Source: Clostridiales bacterium (GTDB lineage Bacteria; Bacillota; Clostridia; Oscillospirales; Oscillospiraceae). Taken from it: a stretch of 21,760 bases of DNA. The translations under genes were made by a program, and so were the position numbers. The notes beneath the pieces were generated by a model that made no database searches, was not told where the DNA came from, and saw nothing but the letters and a program-made list of their open reading frames with translations. Every line of letters starts with the position of its first letter. Position 1 is the first letter of the stretch. This document shows, one piece after another, positions 6,727-14,890 of this stretch. The DNA lies in contig JAHZFC010000007.1 of assembly GCA_019421525.1 (NCBI GenBank), positions 1,787 through 23,546 of the forward strand. The letters are read 5' to 3'.

Positions 6727-8106
6727 TTGGCAAGCGCGCATACCAACGACCTGGGAAAGGAGCGGCTTGGTTCGCTGATGGTCCGGCTGGCCCTGCCGTC
6801 CATCGTGGCCCAGGTAGTCAATGCCCTGTATAACATCGTGGACCGGGTGTACATCGGGCATATGGGCGCGGGCAGCGACCTGGCCCTCACCGGGCTGGGG
6901 GTCTGCTTCCCCATCATCATGTTCATCTCCGCCCTGGCGGCCCTGGCCGGGCAGGGGGGCGGCCCCCGGGCGGCCATCGCCATGGGGGAGGGGAATGACC
7001 AGCGGGCGGATTCCATTTTGGGTAGCTCCACCGCGCTGCTCATCGTGCTGGCCGTGGCGGCCACGGCGGTGTTCCAGATCTGGAAGGAGCCGCTGCTGTA
7101 CGCCTTCGGCGCCACGGAGAACACCATCGGCTATGCCATGGACTACCTGTCCATCTATCTTTGGGGGTCGATCTCGGTGCTGATATCCCTGGGACTCAAC
7201 TCCTTCCTCACCGCCCAGGGCTTTTCTACCTTCTCCATGCTCACGGTGGTCATCGGGGCGGTGATCAACATCGCGCTCGATCCGGTGTTCATCTTCGGCT
7301 TCCATATGGGGGTCCAGGGGGCGGCCCTGGCCACCATCATCGCCCAGACCGCCTCGGCGGTGTGGGTGCTGTGGTTCCTCACCGGCAAGCGCTCGGTGCT
7401 GCACATCCGGCTGAAGTATCTTCGGCCCAAGAAAGAGGTGCTGCTCCCCATCGTGGCCCTGGGGGTGTCTCCCTTCATCATGCAGTCCACGGAGAGCCTG
7501 GTGTCCATCTCCTTCAACGCCTCCCTGCGGACCTATGGCGGGGACACGGCGGTGGGCGCCATGACCATCTGCTCGTCGGTGATGCAGGTGATCTACCTGC
7601 CCATCCAGGGGCTGGCCCAGGGGGCCCAGCCCATCGTCAGCTACAATTACGGCGCCGGGGCCCTGGACCGGGTGAAGGGCACCTTCCGGATCCTGCTGGT
7701 CTCCTGTGCGGTGTATACGATAGCGATCTGGGGATTTTCCGAGCTGTTCCCACAGGTGTGGGTGTCCATCTTCAACGACAAGCCCGAGCTGACCGCCATG
7801 GCGTCCTGGGCGCTGCGGATCTATCTGATGGGCGTTTGCGTGTTCTGGGTGCAGATGGCCTGCCAGCAGACCTTCGTGGCCCTGGGACAGGCCAAGGTGT
7901 CTCTGATCATGGCTCTGCTGCGGAAGGTGATCTTGCTCATCCCCCTGATCTTCATCCTGCCCCACTTTTTTGCCGACCAGGTGTTCGGCGTGCTGGTGGC
8001 CGAGCCGGTGGCCGATGTGACCGCGGCACTGATCTGCGGGGTGACCTTTGCCATCCGCTTCCCCAAGATCCTCCAGGCCCGGGAGCGGGAACTGGAGCGC
8101 GCGTGA
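6727..8106 (+). CDS. MATE family efflux transporter
   Basis: The protein has about 459 residues, the usual MATE length, with about twelve hydrophobic segments and no signal peptide. The N-terminal pattern LGSLMVRLALPSIVAQVVNALYNIVDRVYIG is characteristic of MATE proteins, as is the second-half copy beginning near the stretch LPIVALGVSPFIMQSTESLVSI. MATE pumps export cationic drugs or metabolites in exchange for Na+ or H+; the substrate here cannot be predicted. I chose TTG 6727 because AAGGAG (6713-6718) ends eight bases upstream; the in-frame GTG at 6718 overlaps that ribosome binding site. It diverges from the sigma-54 activator and converges on phoR across the hairpin block at 8129-8540. 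Confidence 0.92.
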   Translation: MASAHTNDLGKERLGSLMVRLALPSIVAQVVNALYNIVDRVYIGHMGAGSDLALTGLGVCFPIIMFISALAALAGQGGGPRAAIAMGEGNDQRADSILGSSTALLIVLAVAATAVFQIWKEPLLYAFGATENTIGYAMDYLSIYLWGSISVLISLGLNSFLTAQGFSTFSMLTVVIGAVINIALDPVFIFGFHMGVQGAALATIIAQTASAVWVLWFLTGKRSVLHIRLKYLRPKKEVLLPIVALGVSPFIMQSTESLVSISFNASLRTYGGDTAVGAMTICSSVMQVIYLPIQGLAQGAQPIVSYNYGAGALDRVKGTFRILLVSCAVYTIAIWGFSELFPQVWVSIFNDKPELTAMASWALRIYLMGVCVFWVQMACQQTFVALGQAKVSLIMALLRKVILLIPLIFILPHFFADQVFGVLVAEPVADVTAALICGVTFAIRFPKILQARERELERA

Positions 8107-8132
8107 GTACAGATTCGATACCAGAAGAAAAG

Positions 8133-8167
8133 ACCCGCCTTCCGCGCATCGTGCGCGGAAGGCGGGT
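8133..8167 (-). terminator. Intrinsic terminator for minus-strand (phoR) transcripts
   Basis: This is a perfect 16-bp GC-rich stem with a 3-base loop. On the minus strand it is followed by TCTTTTCTTC, a U-rich tail. It would end pst-pho transcripts about 380-420 bases past the phoR stop, giving a long structured 3' UTR antisense to the MATE 3' UTR. Confidence 0.65.
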
Positions 8168-8501
8168 ACAGCTTGTCAAAAAGCCTCGCAGAGTTCGCGC
8201 CAATAGGCGCGAAGAAATGGATATCTGTTTTCGGCCACGACATATCGTCACGGCAAAGTCCGTTCCGGGCAAAACACCCTGGCGGGTATTCTGCCCTGTA
8301 CTCCCTTGCCGCTCCTCCCCCATCCAAAACTGAGAGACGTTTTGGATGGGGGCCCATTACAAAAACACTTCTCGGCCCGCAAACGTGCGAACTGGCCGCC
8401 TTTGACGGACAGTGAGTGCGCTGCCGCGGGCCGATCTCGCCGGGGATGGGGCTTTGTCCCCGGCGAGAGACTTTCGAAAATACTTTTTCGAAAGTCTCCG
8501 A

Positions 8502-8540
8502 CCCGCCTTCCGCACACGATGCGCGGAAGGCGGGCTTTTT
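8502..8540 (+). terminator. Intrinsic terminator for plus-strand (MATE) transcripts
   Basis: CCCGCCTTCCGCACA-CGA-TGCGCGGAAGGCGGG is a 15-bp stem with one mismatch, followed by CTTTTTG on the plus strand. It lies 10-50 bases from the phoR stop and about 400 bases past the MATE stop. Confidence 0.75.
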
Positions 8541-8550
8541 GTTATCACGA

Positions 8551-9810
8551 TCAGGCCAGGGGCAGATACACCGTGATGGTGGTGCCGGAGCCTACCACGC
8601 TGGCCAGCTTGATCTGGCCGCCGTAGAGGGCCACGATGTGCTTGACGATGGCCAGGCCCAATCCGGTGCCGCCGGCGGCCCGGCTGCGGCCCTTATCCAC
8701 CCGGTAGAACCGCTCGAACACCCGGCTCTGGCTGTCCGGGGGGATGCCGATGCCGGTGTCCGCCACGGTGAACACCGCCCGGCGCCCCTCACGACCCAGG
8801 GTGACGGACACTCGTCCGCCGTTCTTGTTGTACTTGACGGCGTTCTCCATCAGGTTGAGGGCCACCTCCCGGAAGCGGTCCGCGCCGATGGCCCCCTCCA
8901 CCTCGTCGCCGGAGACGGACAAAGTGACGTTGGCCTTCTGGGCCACGGGCTCCAGGAACTTGGCCGTGTCCCGGGCCACCTCGGTCAGGGAGCACTGCTC
9001 CCCGGGCAGGACGGCGGCCACCGTCTCCAGCTCGGTGACCTGGAGGATGTCGTCCACCAGCTTGGTCAGCCGGTCCACCTCCACGGAGATCATGGTGAGG
9101 AACCGCTTCTGGTCCTCCGGGTCCTTCACCAGGCCGGAGGCCATCATGTCGGTGAAGCCCTTGATGGAGGTCAGGGGGGTCTTGAGCTCATGGGTGACGT
9201 TGGCGGTGAACTCGCTGCGGGCGGACTGGAGGGTCTCGTCCACCTGGCGGACCGCCACCTCCGCCTCCTCCACCGGCTTGGCGGTGTTGGCGGCCAGCTT
9301 CCGGGCCAGCACCCAGGCCAGGCCCAGGGCCACCACAACGGCCACCAGCAGTCCGGCGGTGGCCTGGAGGGCCAGGGCGTTCACCGAGGACAGAGGCATG
9401 GCCGCCCGGGCGATGATCCCGTCGTCAAAGACACAGGCCTCGTACAGATAGGTGACCCCATTGCTGGCCGAGCGGCGGATGTCCTCGCCGGAGCCGTCGG
9501 ACAGGGCCTGCTCCACCTCGGGGCGGTCGGAGTGGTCCTCATAGATGTCCTCCTCCGTGTCCCCCAGCACGGTGCCGTCGGGGGCGATGAGGGTCAGCCG
9601 CTTATCCGGGGCGGCCTGGGCGAACTGCTCCAGCAGGCCGGACACATCGGTGGCGCCCCCCTCCGCGTCCATGAGGGACAGCAGCTCCGTGAGGGTCTGG
9701 CGGGCGGTGTCCACCTCCCGCTGGTGGAAGGACCACACCCCCACCGCAGAGGAGATGACCACCGACAGGGCGGCGATGAGGAATATGTAAATGGTCAGTT
9801 TCCGTTTCAT
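8551..9810 (-). CDS. phoR: Phosphate-type sensor histidine kinase PhoR
   Basis: The protein has 419 residues. It has a transmembrane segment at about 5-27, an extracellular sensor loop (about 28-145), a second transmembrane segment (about 148-168), HisKA with His207 in VTHELKTPL, and HATPase_c with an N box (NLMENAVKYN), DTGIGIPP and GGTGLGLA. It lacks an obvious cytoplasmic PAS, so it is shorter than Bacillus PhoR (about 580). The start is ATG 9810, with the TGGAGTGA ribosome binding site overlapping the phoB stop codon seven bases upstream, so the two are coupled. Position at the end of pstSCAB-phoU-phoB supports the PhoR call: it would autophosphorylate when phosphate is scarce and pass phosphate to PhoB, with inhibition through PstSCAB and PhoU. 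WalK and other OmpR-partner kinases are the alternative by sequence alone. Confidence 0.88.
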   Translation of the reverse strand: MKRKLTIYIFLIAALSVVISSAVGVWSFHQREVDTARQTLTELLSLMDAEGGATDVSGLLEQFAQAAPDKRLTLIAPDGTVLGDTEEDIYEDHSDRPEVEQALSDGSGEDIRRSASNGVTYLYEACVFDDGIIARAAMPLSSVNALALQATAGLLVAVVVALGLAWVLARKLAANTAKPVEEAEVAVRQVDETLQSARSEFTANVTHELKTPLTSIKGFTDMMASGLVKDPEDQKRFLTMISVEVDRLTKLVDDILQVTELETVAAVLPGEQCSLTEVARDTAKFLEPVAQKANVTLSVSGDEVEGAIGADRFREVALNLMENAVKYNKNGGRVSVTLGREGRRAVFTVADTGIGIPPDSQSRVFERFYRVDKGRSRAAGGTGLGLAIVKHIVALYGGQIKLASVVGSGTTITVYLPLA

Positions 9811-9817
9811 GCCAGGT

Positions 9818-10474
9818 TCACTCCATCTTGTAGCCCACGGAGCGCACCGTGGTGATATAGCCCTCGCCCAGCTTCTGCCGCAGGGCCTTGATGTGCATAT
9901 CCACCGTCCGGGTCTCGCCCACGAAGTCGTAGTCCCACACGGCGGAGAGGATCTCGTCCCGGGTCAGGACGGTGCCCCGGCGGGATACCAGCAGGCGCAG
10001 CAGCTCAAATTCCTTGAAGGTCAGGGAGATGTTCTGCCCATCCCGGGTGACGGTGCGCCCGGCGGTGTCGATGACCAGGTCCCGGTAGCGCAGCACCGGC
10101 TCGCTGCGCCCCAGGCGGCGCAGCACGGCGTTGACCCGGGCCTGGAGCTCCATGACGCCGAAGGGCTTGGTGATATAATCATCTGCCCCGGCGTCCAGTC
10201 CGGCCACCTTGTCCATCTCGCTCTGACGGGCGGTGAGCATGATGATGGGCAGCTTGGCGGTCTCCGGGTCGGCCCGGAGGCGGCGGAGGATCTCCAGCCC
10301 GTCCATCCCGGGCAGCATCACGTCCAGCAGGGCCAGGTCCGCCTTGGGGGCGGCGGCAAAGAAGTCCTCCCCGCTCTCAAAGGCGACGATCTCATGGCCC
10401 AGGGATTTGAAATAGTATTCCAGCATGGCGCGGATGGAGGCGTCATCTTCCACCAGGGCGATCTTCAGTGCCAT
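9818..10474 (-). CDS. phoB: Phosphate regulon response regulator PhoB/PhoP
   Basis: The protein has 218 residues. The receiver domain has Glu9/Asp10-Asp11, phospho-acceptor Asp51 in LLDVMLPGMDG, Thr81 and Lys103; the C-terminal winged helix (about 125-218) ends in TTVRSVGYKME. I chose ATG 10474 because AAGGAG lies eight bases upstream; the frame upstream of it (to 10573) reads through the phoU-phoB hairpin and encodes nothing recognisable. In Gram-positives the equivalent is called PhoP. It is expected to bind the TTTACA repeats upstream of pstS. Its Asp51/Thr81/Lys103 geometry is complete, so it should be phosphorylatable. Confidence 0.9.
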   Translation of the reverse strand: MALKIALVEDDASIRAMLEYYFKSLGHEIVAFESGEDFFAAAPKADLALLDVMLPGMDGLEILRRLRADPETAKLPIIMLTARQSEMDKVAGLDAGADDYITKPFGVMELQARVNAVLRRLGRSEPVLRYRDLVIDTAGRTVTRDGQNISLTFKEFELLRLLVSRRGTVLTRDEILSAVWDYDFVGETRTVDMHIKALRQKLGEGYITTVRSVGYKME

Positions 10475-10502
10475 TGGCGGCGCTCCTTTCCATGTGTGAT
10501 CA

Positions 10503-10526
10503 GCGGGGCCCCGTGCAGGGCCCCGC
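10503..10526. promoter_or_regulatory. Hairpin between phoU and phoB
   Basis: GCGGGGCCC-CGTGCA-GGGCCCCGC gives a perfect 9-bp stem in the 62-base gap between the phoU stop and the phoB start. On the minus strand it is followed by TGATCACACATGG with no T tract, so it looks like a pause or processing and stability site between the transport and regulatory halves of the operon, not a terminator. Confidence 0.5.
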
Positions 10527-10536
10527 GGCGCAGGGG

Positions 10537-11178
10537 TCAAGACAGCTGGCCGGTGACGCAGAAGATGGCCCACTTGGCGATGTTCACCGCGTGGTCGGCG
10601 ATGCGCTCCAGATACTTGGCGATGATGATCAGGTCCACCGCCCGGCCGGAGTGGTCCTCCTGGCGGACGATGCGCTCGGTGAGCTCGTCCTTGACCTTGA
10701 CGAACAGGTCGTCCACCACGTCGTCCAGGTTGACCACCGCGTGGGCGGTGTTCTCGTCCCGGTCGGCGTAGGCGGCGATGGCCTGGTGGACCATCAGCCC
10801 GGCCTGGCGGCTCATGGTGGCGATGTCCTCGGGCACGTCGGTCTTTTTCCCGTCGGCCATCAGCAGGGCGATCTCGGCGATGTTGGCCGCCTGGTCGCCG
10901 ATGCGCTGCAGGTCGGTGACCATCTTCAGGGCGGTGGAGATGGTGCGCAGGTCCCGGGCCACCGGCTGCTGCCGCATGAGCAGGGTCATGCAGTGGTTCT
11001 CGATGGTGCGCTCCTGCTGGTCCAGGGAGGCGGTCATCTCGATGGTGGCCTTGGCCCCGGCGGCGTCCGCGGTGGTCAGGGAGGAGGTGACCAGGTCGAT
11101 GGCGTCCCGGGCGGTGCCCGCCATGGACGTCAGCTCCCGGCTGAGCTCCAAAAGCTCTGCGTCAAAAGTCTTTCTCAT
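10537..11178 (-). CDS. phoU: Phosphate signalling protein PhoU
   Basis: The protein has 213 residues, the normal length for PhoU. It consists of two repeated three-helix PhoU domains (about 8-95 and 115-205), each with the metal-binding style motif: RIGDQAANIAE in the first half and RIADHAVNIAK in the second. PhoU is cytosolic and relays the state of the Pst transporter to PhoR, lowering Pho signalling when phosphate is plentiful. The start is ATG 11178 after an AAGGAGG site, 18 bases past the pstB stop, consistent with a continuous operon. Confidence 0.95.
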   Translation of the reverse strand: MRKTFDAELLELSRELTSMAGTARDAIDLVTSSLTTADAAGAKATIEMTASLDQQERTIENHCMTLLMRQQPVARDLRTISTALKMVTDLQRIGDQAANIAEIALLMADGKKTDVPEDIATMSRQAGLMVHQAIAAYADRDENTAHAVVNLDDVVDDLFVKVKDELTERIVRQEDHSGRAVDLIIIAKYLERIADHAVNIAKWAIFCVTGQLS

Positions 11179-11196
11179 GTGGCGTTTCCTCCTTTT

Positions 11197-11958
11197 TTAG
11201 CCGAACCGTCCGGTGATATAGTCCTCGGTGCGCTTGTCCTTGGGCACGGAGAAGAGCTGGGTGGTGTCCCCATACTCGATCAGCTCGCCCAGCAGGAAGA
11301 AGGCGCACTTGTCGGACACGCGGGTGGCCTGCTGCATGTTGTGGGTCACGATCACTATTGTATACGTTTTTTTCAGATCTGCAATAAGATCTTCGATCTT
11401 TGACGTGGAAATGGGGTCCAGGGCGGAGGTGGCCTCGTCCATGAGCAGCACGTCGGGCTCCACCGCCAGGGCCCGGGCGATGCACAGCCGCTGCTGCTGG
11501 CCGCCGGACAGGCCCAGGGCGGACTTCTTCAGCCGGTCCTTCACCTCGTCCCAGATGGCCGCGCCCTGGAGGGACTTCTCCACGATCTCGTCCAGCCGGG
11601 CCTTGTTCTTGATGCCGTGGGTGCGGGGGCCGTAGGCGATGTTGTCGTAGATGGACATGGGGAAGGGGTTGGGCTTTTGGAACACCATGCCGATCTGCCT
11701 GCGCAGCCAGGTCACGTCCACCGAGGGGCTGTAGATGTCCTGGCCCCGGTACTGCACCGAGCCGGTGATCTTCACGCCGGGGATCAGGTCGTTCATCCGG
11801 TCCAGGGTCTTGAGGAAGGTGGACTTGCCGCAGCCGGAGGGGCCGATGAGGGCGGTCACCTGCTTTTCAGGGATGTCGATATCGACGCTTTTCAGCGCCT
11901 GGGCAGACCCGTACCACAGGTCCAGGCCCCGCGCGGAGAGGATGATAGTTTCGTCCAT
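11197..11958 (-). CDS. pstB: Phosphate ABC transporter ATP-binding protein PstB
   Basis: The protein has 253 residues, typical of PstB. It has Walker A GPSGCGKST (39-47), a Q loop in FQKPNPFP (93-100) that is characteristic of PstB, the signature LSGGQQQR (150-157) and Walker B VLLMDE (170-175) followed by the D loop. It powers phosphate import through PstCA at the cytoplasmic face. The start is ATG 11958. The AAGGAG ribosome binding site overlaps the TAA stop of pstA, so translation is probably coupled. The FQKPNPFP Q loop separates it from other ABC ATPases. Confidence 0.97.
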   Translation of the reverse strand: MDETIILSARGLDLWYGSAQALKSVDIDIPEKQVTALIGPSGCGKSTFLKTLDRMNDLIPGVKITGSVQYRGQDIYSPSVDVTWLRRQIGMVFQKPNPFPMSIYDNIAYGPRTHGIKNKARLDEIVEKSLQGAAIWDEVKDRLKKSALGLSGGQQQRLCIARALAVEPDVLLMDEATSALDPISTSKIEDLIADLKKTYTIVIVTHNMQQATRVSDKCAFFLLGELIEYGDTTQLFSVPKDKRTEDYITGRFG

Positions 11959-11970
11959 AGTAAGGGCTCC

Positions 11971-12873
11971 TTACTTCTTCTTTAATTTTTTGCCCACCAG
12001 ATTGGCGGCCAGGTTGATGACCAGGGTGATGGCGATGAGGACCACGGCCACGGAGAAGGCCAGGTCGAAGTCGGCCCGCACCTTGGCGTAGACATAGAGG
12101 GCCACGCTCAGGGTGGAGCCGGAGGCGGAGAAGAAGCTCTCCAGCCCGTCCCGGAAGAAGTCCTGCATCGACATGCTCATGCCCACGGTGTAGAGCAGGA
12201 CGGCGCTCTCGCCCACGATGCGGCCGATGGCCAGGATGCAGCCGGTGACGATGCCGTCGATGGAGGAGGGCAGCACCACCGTGCGGATCATGTGCCACTT
12301 CCCGCTGCCCAGGCCCAGGGACCCCTCCCGGTAGGACTGGGGCACGGTCTTCAGGCTCTCCTGGGTGGTGCGGATGACGGTGGGCAGGGTCATGATCACC
12401 AGGGTGAGGGCGCCGGCGATGAGGGTCTTGCCCAGCCGCAGGGACTCGGCGAAGACCAGCACGCCCACCAGGGCGTAGATGATGGAGGGGATGCCCGCCA
12501 GGGTCTCGGTGGCGAACTCGATGGCGGAGACCAGCTTGTGATTGGTGGCGTACTCCGTCAGGTAGATGGCGGACCCCACGCCCAGGGGCAGCACCACGAT
12601 GAGGGTGGCGATGATGACGTAGAGGGTGTTCAGGATGGCGGGGCCGATGCCCTGGATGTCCTTCATCACGCTCTCCTCCGAGGTCAGGAACTCCCAGGTG
12701 AGATTGGGCAGTCCCCGGTACAGGATATAGCCCAGCAGGAAGACCAGCAGGGCCACCACAAGGGCGGCGGCGATATAGATGAGGGTGCGCATGCCCGTGT
12801 TGTAGGCCCGGCGCTTGGCGGACAGGCCCTGCTTCATGGCCTGCTGGCGGGAGGTCTCGTTGATCTTCTCCAT
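11971..12873 (-). CDS. pstA: Phosphate ABC transporter permease PstA
   Basis: The protein has 300 residues with about six membrane segments; the first is at about 30-55. The ABC permease loop is visible as EASLGLGSGKWHMIRTVVLPSS-like sequence (YREGSLGLGSGKWHMIRTVV). I chose ATG 12873 because AAGGAGGGG is about nine bases upstream; the GTG at 12882 sits directly on that site and overlaps the pstC stop. It pairs with PstC to form the transmembrane channel for phosphate. It lies five bases past the pstC stop and 12 bases before pstB. Confidence 0.95.
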   Translation of the reverse strand: MEKINETSRQQAMKQGLSAKRRAYNTGMRTLIYIAAALVVALLVFLLGYILYRGLPNLTWEFLTSEESVMKDIQGIGPAILNTLYVIIATLIVVLPLGVGSAIYLTEYATNHKLVSAIEFATETLAGIPSIIYALVGVLVFAESLRLGKTLIAGALTLVIMTLPTVIRTTQESLKTVPQSYREGSLGLGSGKWHMIRTVVLPSSIDGIVTGCILAIGRIVGESAVLLYTVGMSMSMQDFFRDGLESFFSASGSTLSVALYVYAKVRADFDLAFSVAVVLIAITLVINLAANLVGKKLKKK

Positions 12874-12878
12874 CGCTC

Positions 12879-13805
12879 TCACCCCTCCTTATCCCGCTTG
12901 AGGAACACATTGAGGATCACGTTGATGCACATGATGAACAGGAACAGGACAAGGCCGATGGAGAACAGGGCCTGGCGCTGCAGGCCGCTGGAATAGGCCA
13001 GCTCCACCGCGATGCCGGTGGTGAGGAAGCGGACGCTGGAGAGCAGGTCGGGCATGTTGGCCACGTTGCCCGCCACCATCATGATGGCCATGGCCTCGCC
13101 GATGGCGCGGCCCACGCCCAGCACCACGGCGGCGGCGATACCGCTCTTGGCCGCCGGGGCGGAGACCCGGAAATAGGTCTCGATGTCGGTGGCCCCCAGG
13201 GCCAGACTGGCCTCCTCATACTCCTTGGGGACGGCGTTCAGGGCGGTCTCGGACACGGAGATAATGGAGGGCAGGATCATGATGGCCAGCACCACGATGG
13301 CGGCCAGCAGGCTCTCGCCGGCGGCGGTGTTGAAGGTCTCCCGGATGAAGGGGACCAGCACCATCAGGCCCACCAGGCCGTACACGATGGAAGGGATGCC
13401 CGCCAGCAGGTCCACCACGGGACGGATCACATTGGCCACCTTCCGGGGGGCCACCTTGGACAGGAACACAGCCATAAGGAAGCCGATGGGCACGCCGATG
13501 ACGATGGCGCCCGCGGTGCCGTAAACGGAGGTGAGGATCAGGGGCAGGATGCCAAACTTGGGCTCCTCCGCCGTGGAGGCCCACTCGGTGCCGAACAGGA
13601 AGTCGATCAGACCGACCTCCCGGATGGCGGGGATGCCAGAGATGACCAGATAGATGGTGATGACCAGCACGAAAGCGATGGCGATGAAGCCGCAGATGAA
13701 GAAGATCAGCTGCATCACCGACTCCAGCGGGCGCAGTCCCTTGGCCTTGCCCTTTTTCTTGGACTCCTTCTCTGCGGGGGTATCGCGTAAAATTTGTTCA
13801 CTCAT
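12879..13805 (-). CDS. pstC: Phosphate ABC transporter permease PstC
   Basis: The protein has 308 residues. A polar, lysine-rich N-terminus (about 1-28) precedes six membrane segments, the first at about 31-55. The permease loop YEEASLALGATDIETYFRVSAP is typical of PstC, as is GIPSIVYGLVGLMVLVP. It forms the inner membrane channel with PstA. The start is ATG 13805. A 151-base gap with two strong hairpins separates it from pstS, so it is probably expressed at a lower level than the binding protein from the same transcript. Confidence 0.95.
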   Translation of the reverse strand: MSEQILRDTPAEKESKKKGKAKGLRPLESVMQLIFFICGFIAIAFVLVITIYLVISGIPAIREVGLIDFLFGTEWASTAEEPKFGILPLILTSVYGTAGAIVIGVPIGFLMAVFLSKVAPRKVANVIRPVVDLLAGIPSIVYGLVGLMVLVPFIRETFNTAAGESLLAAIVVLAIMILPSIISVSETALNAVPKEYEEASLALGATDIETYFRVSAPAAKSGIAAAVVLGVGRAIGEAMAIMMVAGNVANMPDLLSSVRFLTTGIAVELAYSSGLQRQALFSIGLVLFLFIMCINVILNVFLKRDKEG

Positions 13806-13835
13806 AAAATACCGACCTTCTCTTTCTCGACCCCC

Positions 13836-13881
13836 CTGCTGAGAAGGACTGCGAATCAGGCTTCGCGATTCTTCTCAGCAG
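13836..13881. promoter_or_regulatory. Stem-loop 2 of the pstS-pstC gap
   Basis: CTGCTGAGAAG pairs perfectly with CTTCTCAGCAG across a 24-base loop that contains its own GCGAA/TTCGC stem. It lies directly upstream of the pstC ribosome binding site. No T tract follows on the minus strand. Confidence 0.6.
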
Positions 13882-13893
13882 AGGCATGGCATG

Positions 13894-13932
13894 CCAGAAC
13901 AAGCCCCACGGTGAAGGTGAGGCTTGTTCTGG
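13894..13932. promoter_or_regulatory. Stem-loop 1 of the pstS-pstC gap
   Basis: CCAGAACAAGCC pairs perfectly over 12 bp with GGCTTGTTCTGG, with a 15-base loop, 25 bases past the pstS stop. With no T tract behind it, it looks like a 3'-end protection or partial attenuation structure, the usual way for pstS to accumulate above pstCAB mRNA. Confidence 0.6.
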
Positions 13933-13956
13933 TCCATAGCGGTCGTGGGATTCAGT

Positions 13957-14859
13957 TTAGGCGTTGGGGGACACGCAGCCGGCGGCCTCGACCTCATCGG
14001 CGGCGTCAGCGCTCATGGCCCAGTCCAGGAAAGCCTGGGCGGCGGGGGACAGCTCGGTGCCCTCCTTGGTGACCATGACGAAGGGGCGCTGGATCTCGTA
14101 GGAGCCGTCAGCCACGGTGGCCTCGGAGGGGGCCACGCCGTTGACCTGGACAGCGCTCACGGTGTCGTCCACAGCGGACAGGGAGGCGTAGCCGATAGCG
14201 TTGGGGTTGCCGGCCACGGAGCCGATGACCTCGCCGGTGGACTCGTACTCGTTGGTGTAGACGCAGGCGTCCTCAACACCCACGATCTCCTCGAAGGCGC
14301 CGCGGGTACCGGAGGCGGCGTCACGGCCGATGACGGCGATGGGGGCGTCGGCGCCGCCCAGCTCGGACCAGTTGGAGATCTCGCCGGTGTAGATCTGGGC
14401 GATCTGCTCGATGGTCAGGCTGGTGGCGGCGGTGTTCTCGGGGTGGACCACGATGGCCACGCCGTCCAGGGCCACGATGTTCTCCACGGCGCCCTCAGCC
14501 TTCTCCTCGTCAGTCAGGGCGCGGGAGGACAGGCCGATGTCCACAGTGCCGGCCAGCACATTGGTGATGCCGGAGCCGGAGCCGGAGGCGGTGTAGTTGA
14601 TGGTCACGTCGGGGTAGAGGCCGCTGAAGGACTCGTTGAAGGCGGCCATCACGTCGGCCATGGAGGTGGAGCCGTCGGTGTTCACGGTGCCGGAGATCTC
14701 CTCGGCGGGCTCCTCAGAGGGCTGCTCCTCGGCGGGCTGGCTGGCGGGGGCCTGGCTGTTGTCCTCGGGGGCCTGGCTCTCGTTGCCGGCATTGCTGCTG
14801 CAAGCGGCCAGAGACAGCGCCAGGACCAGCGCCATCATCAACGCGATGATTTTTTTCAT
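13957..14859 (-). CDS. pstS: Phosphate-binding lipoprotein PstS
   Basis: The protein has 300 residues. A lipoprotein signal peptide ends in the lipobox LAAC (Cys about 21), followed by an acidic Ser/Pro/Glu-rich linker (about 22-58) that tethers it to the membrane outer face. The PBP-like fold follows, with the phosphate-binding signatures DGSTS near the start and GRDAASGTRG in the middle. It captures phosphate and delivers it to PstCA. I chose ATG 14859 because GGAGAG lies eight to nine bases upstream and the signal peptide starts there; longer frames toward 15348 run through the promoter and the neighbouring terminator. It heads the operon that ends with phoR. Confidence 0.97.
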   Translation of the reverse strand: MKKIIALMMALVLALSLAACSSNAGNESQAPEDNSQAPASQPAEEQPSEEPAEEISGTVNTDGSTSMADVMAAFNESFSGLYPDVTINYTASGSGSGITNVLAGTVDIGLSSRALTDEEKAEGAVENIVALDGVAIVVHPENTAATSLTIEQIAQIYTGEISNWSELGGADAPIAVIGRDAASGTRGAFEEIVGVEDACVYTNEYESTGEVIGSVAGNPNAIGYASLSAVDDTVSAVQVNGVAPSEATVADGSYEIQRPFVMVTKEGTELSPAAQAFLDWAMSADAADEVEAAGCVSPNA

Positions 14860-14890
14860 TTTCGATTCTCTCCATTTCATGATAATGTTC

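Larger units (their letters stand above)
8129..8540. mobile_element. MITE-like element with inverted terminal hairpins
   Basis: The gene-free block between the convergent MATE and phoR genes is bounded by two copies of the same hairpin in inverted orientation. Left is ACCCGCCTTCCGCGCA-TCG and its complement (8133-8167); right is 8502-8534. Read inward from each end, including the outer A-rich tracts, about 37 of 40 bases agree. Between them are more hairpins: TTCGCGCC-AATA-GGCGCGAA (8194-8213), a perfect 14-bp stem with loop TGAGAGAC (8317-8352), a 12-bp stem (8435-8468) and a 14-bp stem with loop TACT (8467-8498), plus GGCCCGC/GCGGGCC (8374-8380 and 8426-8432). There is no transposase, and I could not see a clear target-site duplication. 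It could instead be a stack of terminators. Confidence 0.55.

Noticed and set aside
3675..6833. Plus-strand open frame of 1052 codons across walR, nudF and the sigma-54 activator
   Set aside because: It covers three convincing minus-strand genes and has no domain, no ribosome binding site and biased low-complexity composition. It is a shadow frame.
5818..7965. Minus-strand open frame of 715 codons across the activator and MATE genes
   Set aside because: It runs antisense through the MATE gene and out of frame through the activator gene, crossing both divergent promoters. No domain is recognisable.
8173..8626. Several 80-180-codon frames on both strands in the MATE-phoR gap
   Set aside because: They translate through perfect hairpins and overlap one another on both strands. 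None has a domain or a convincing start site.
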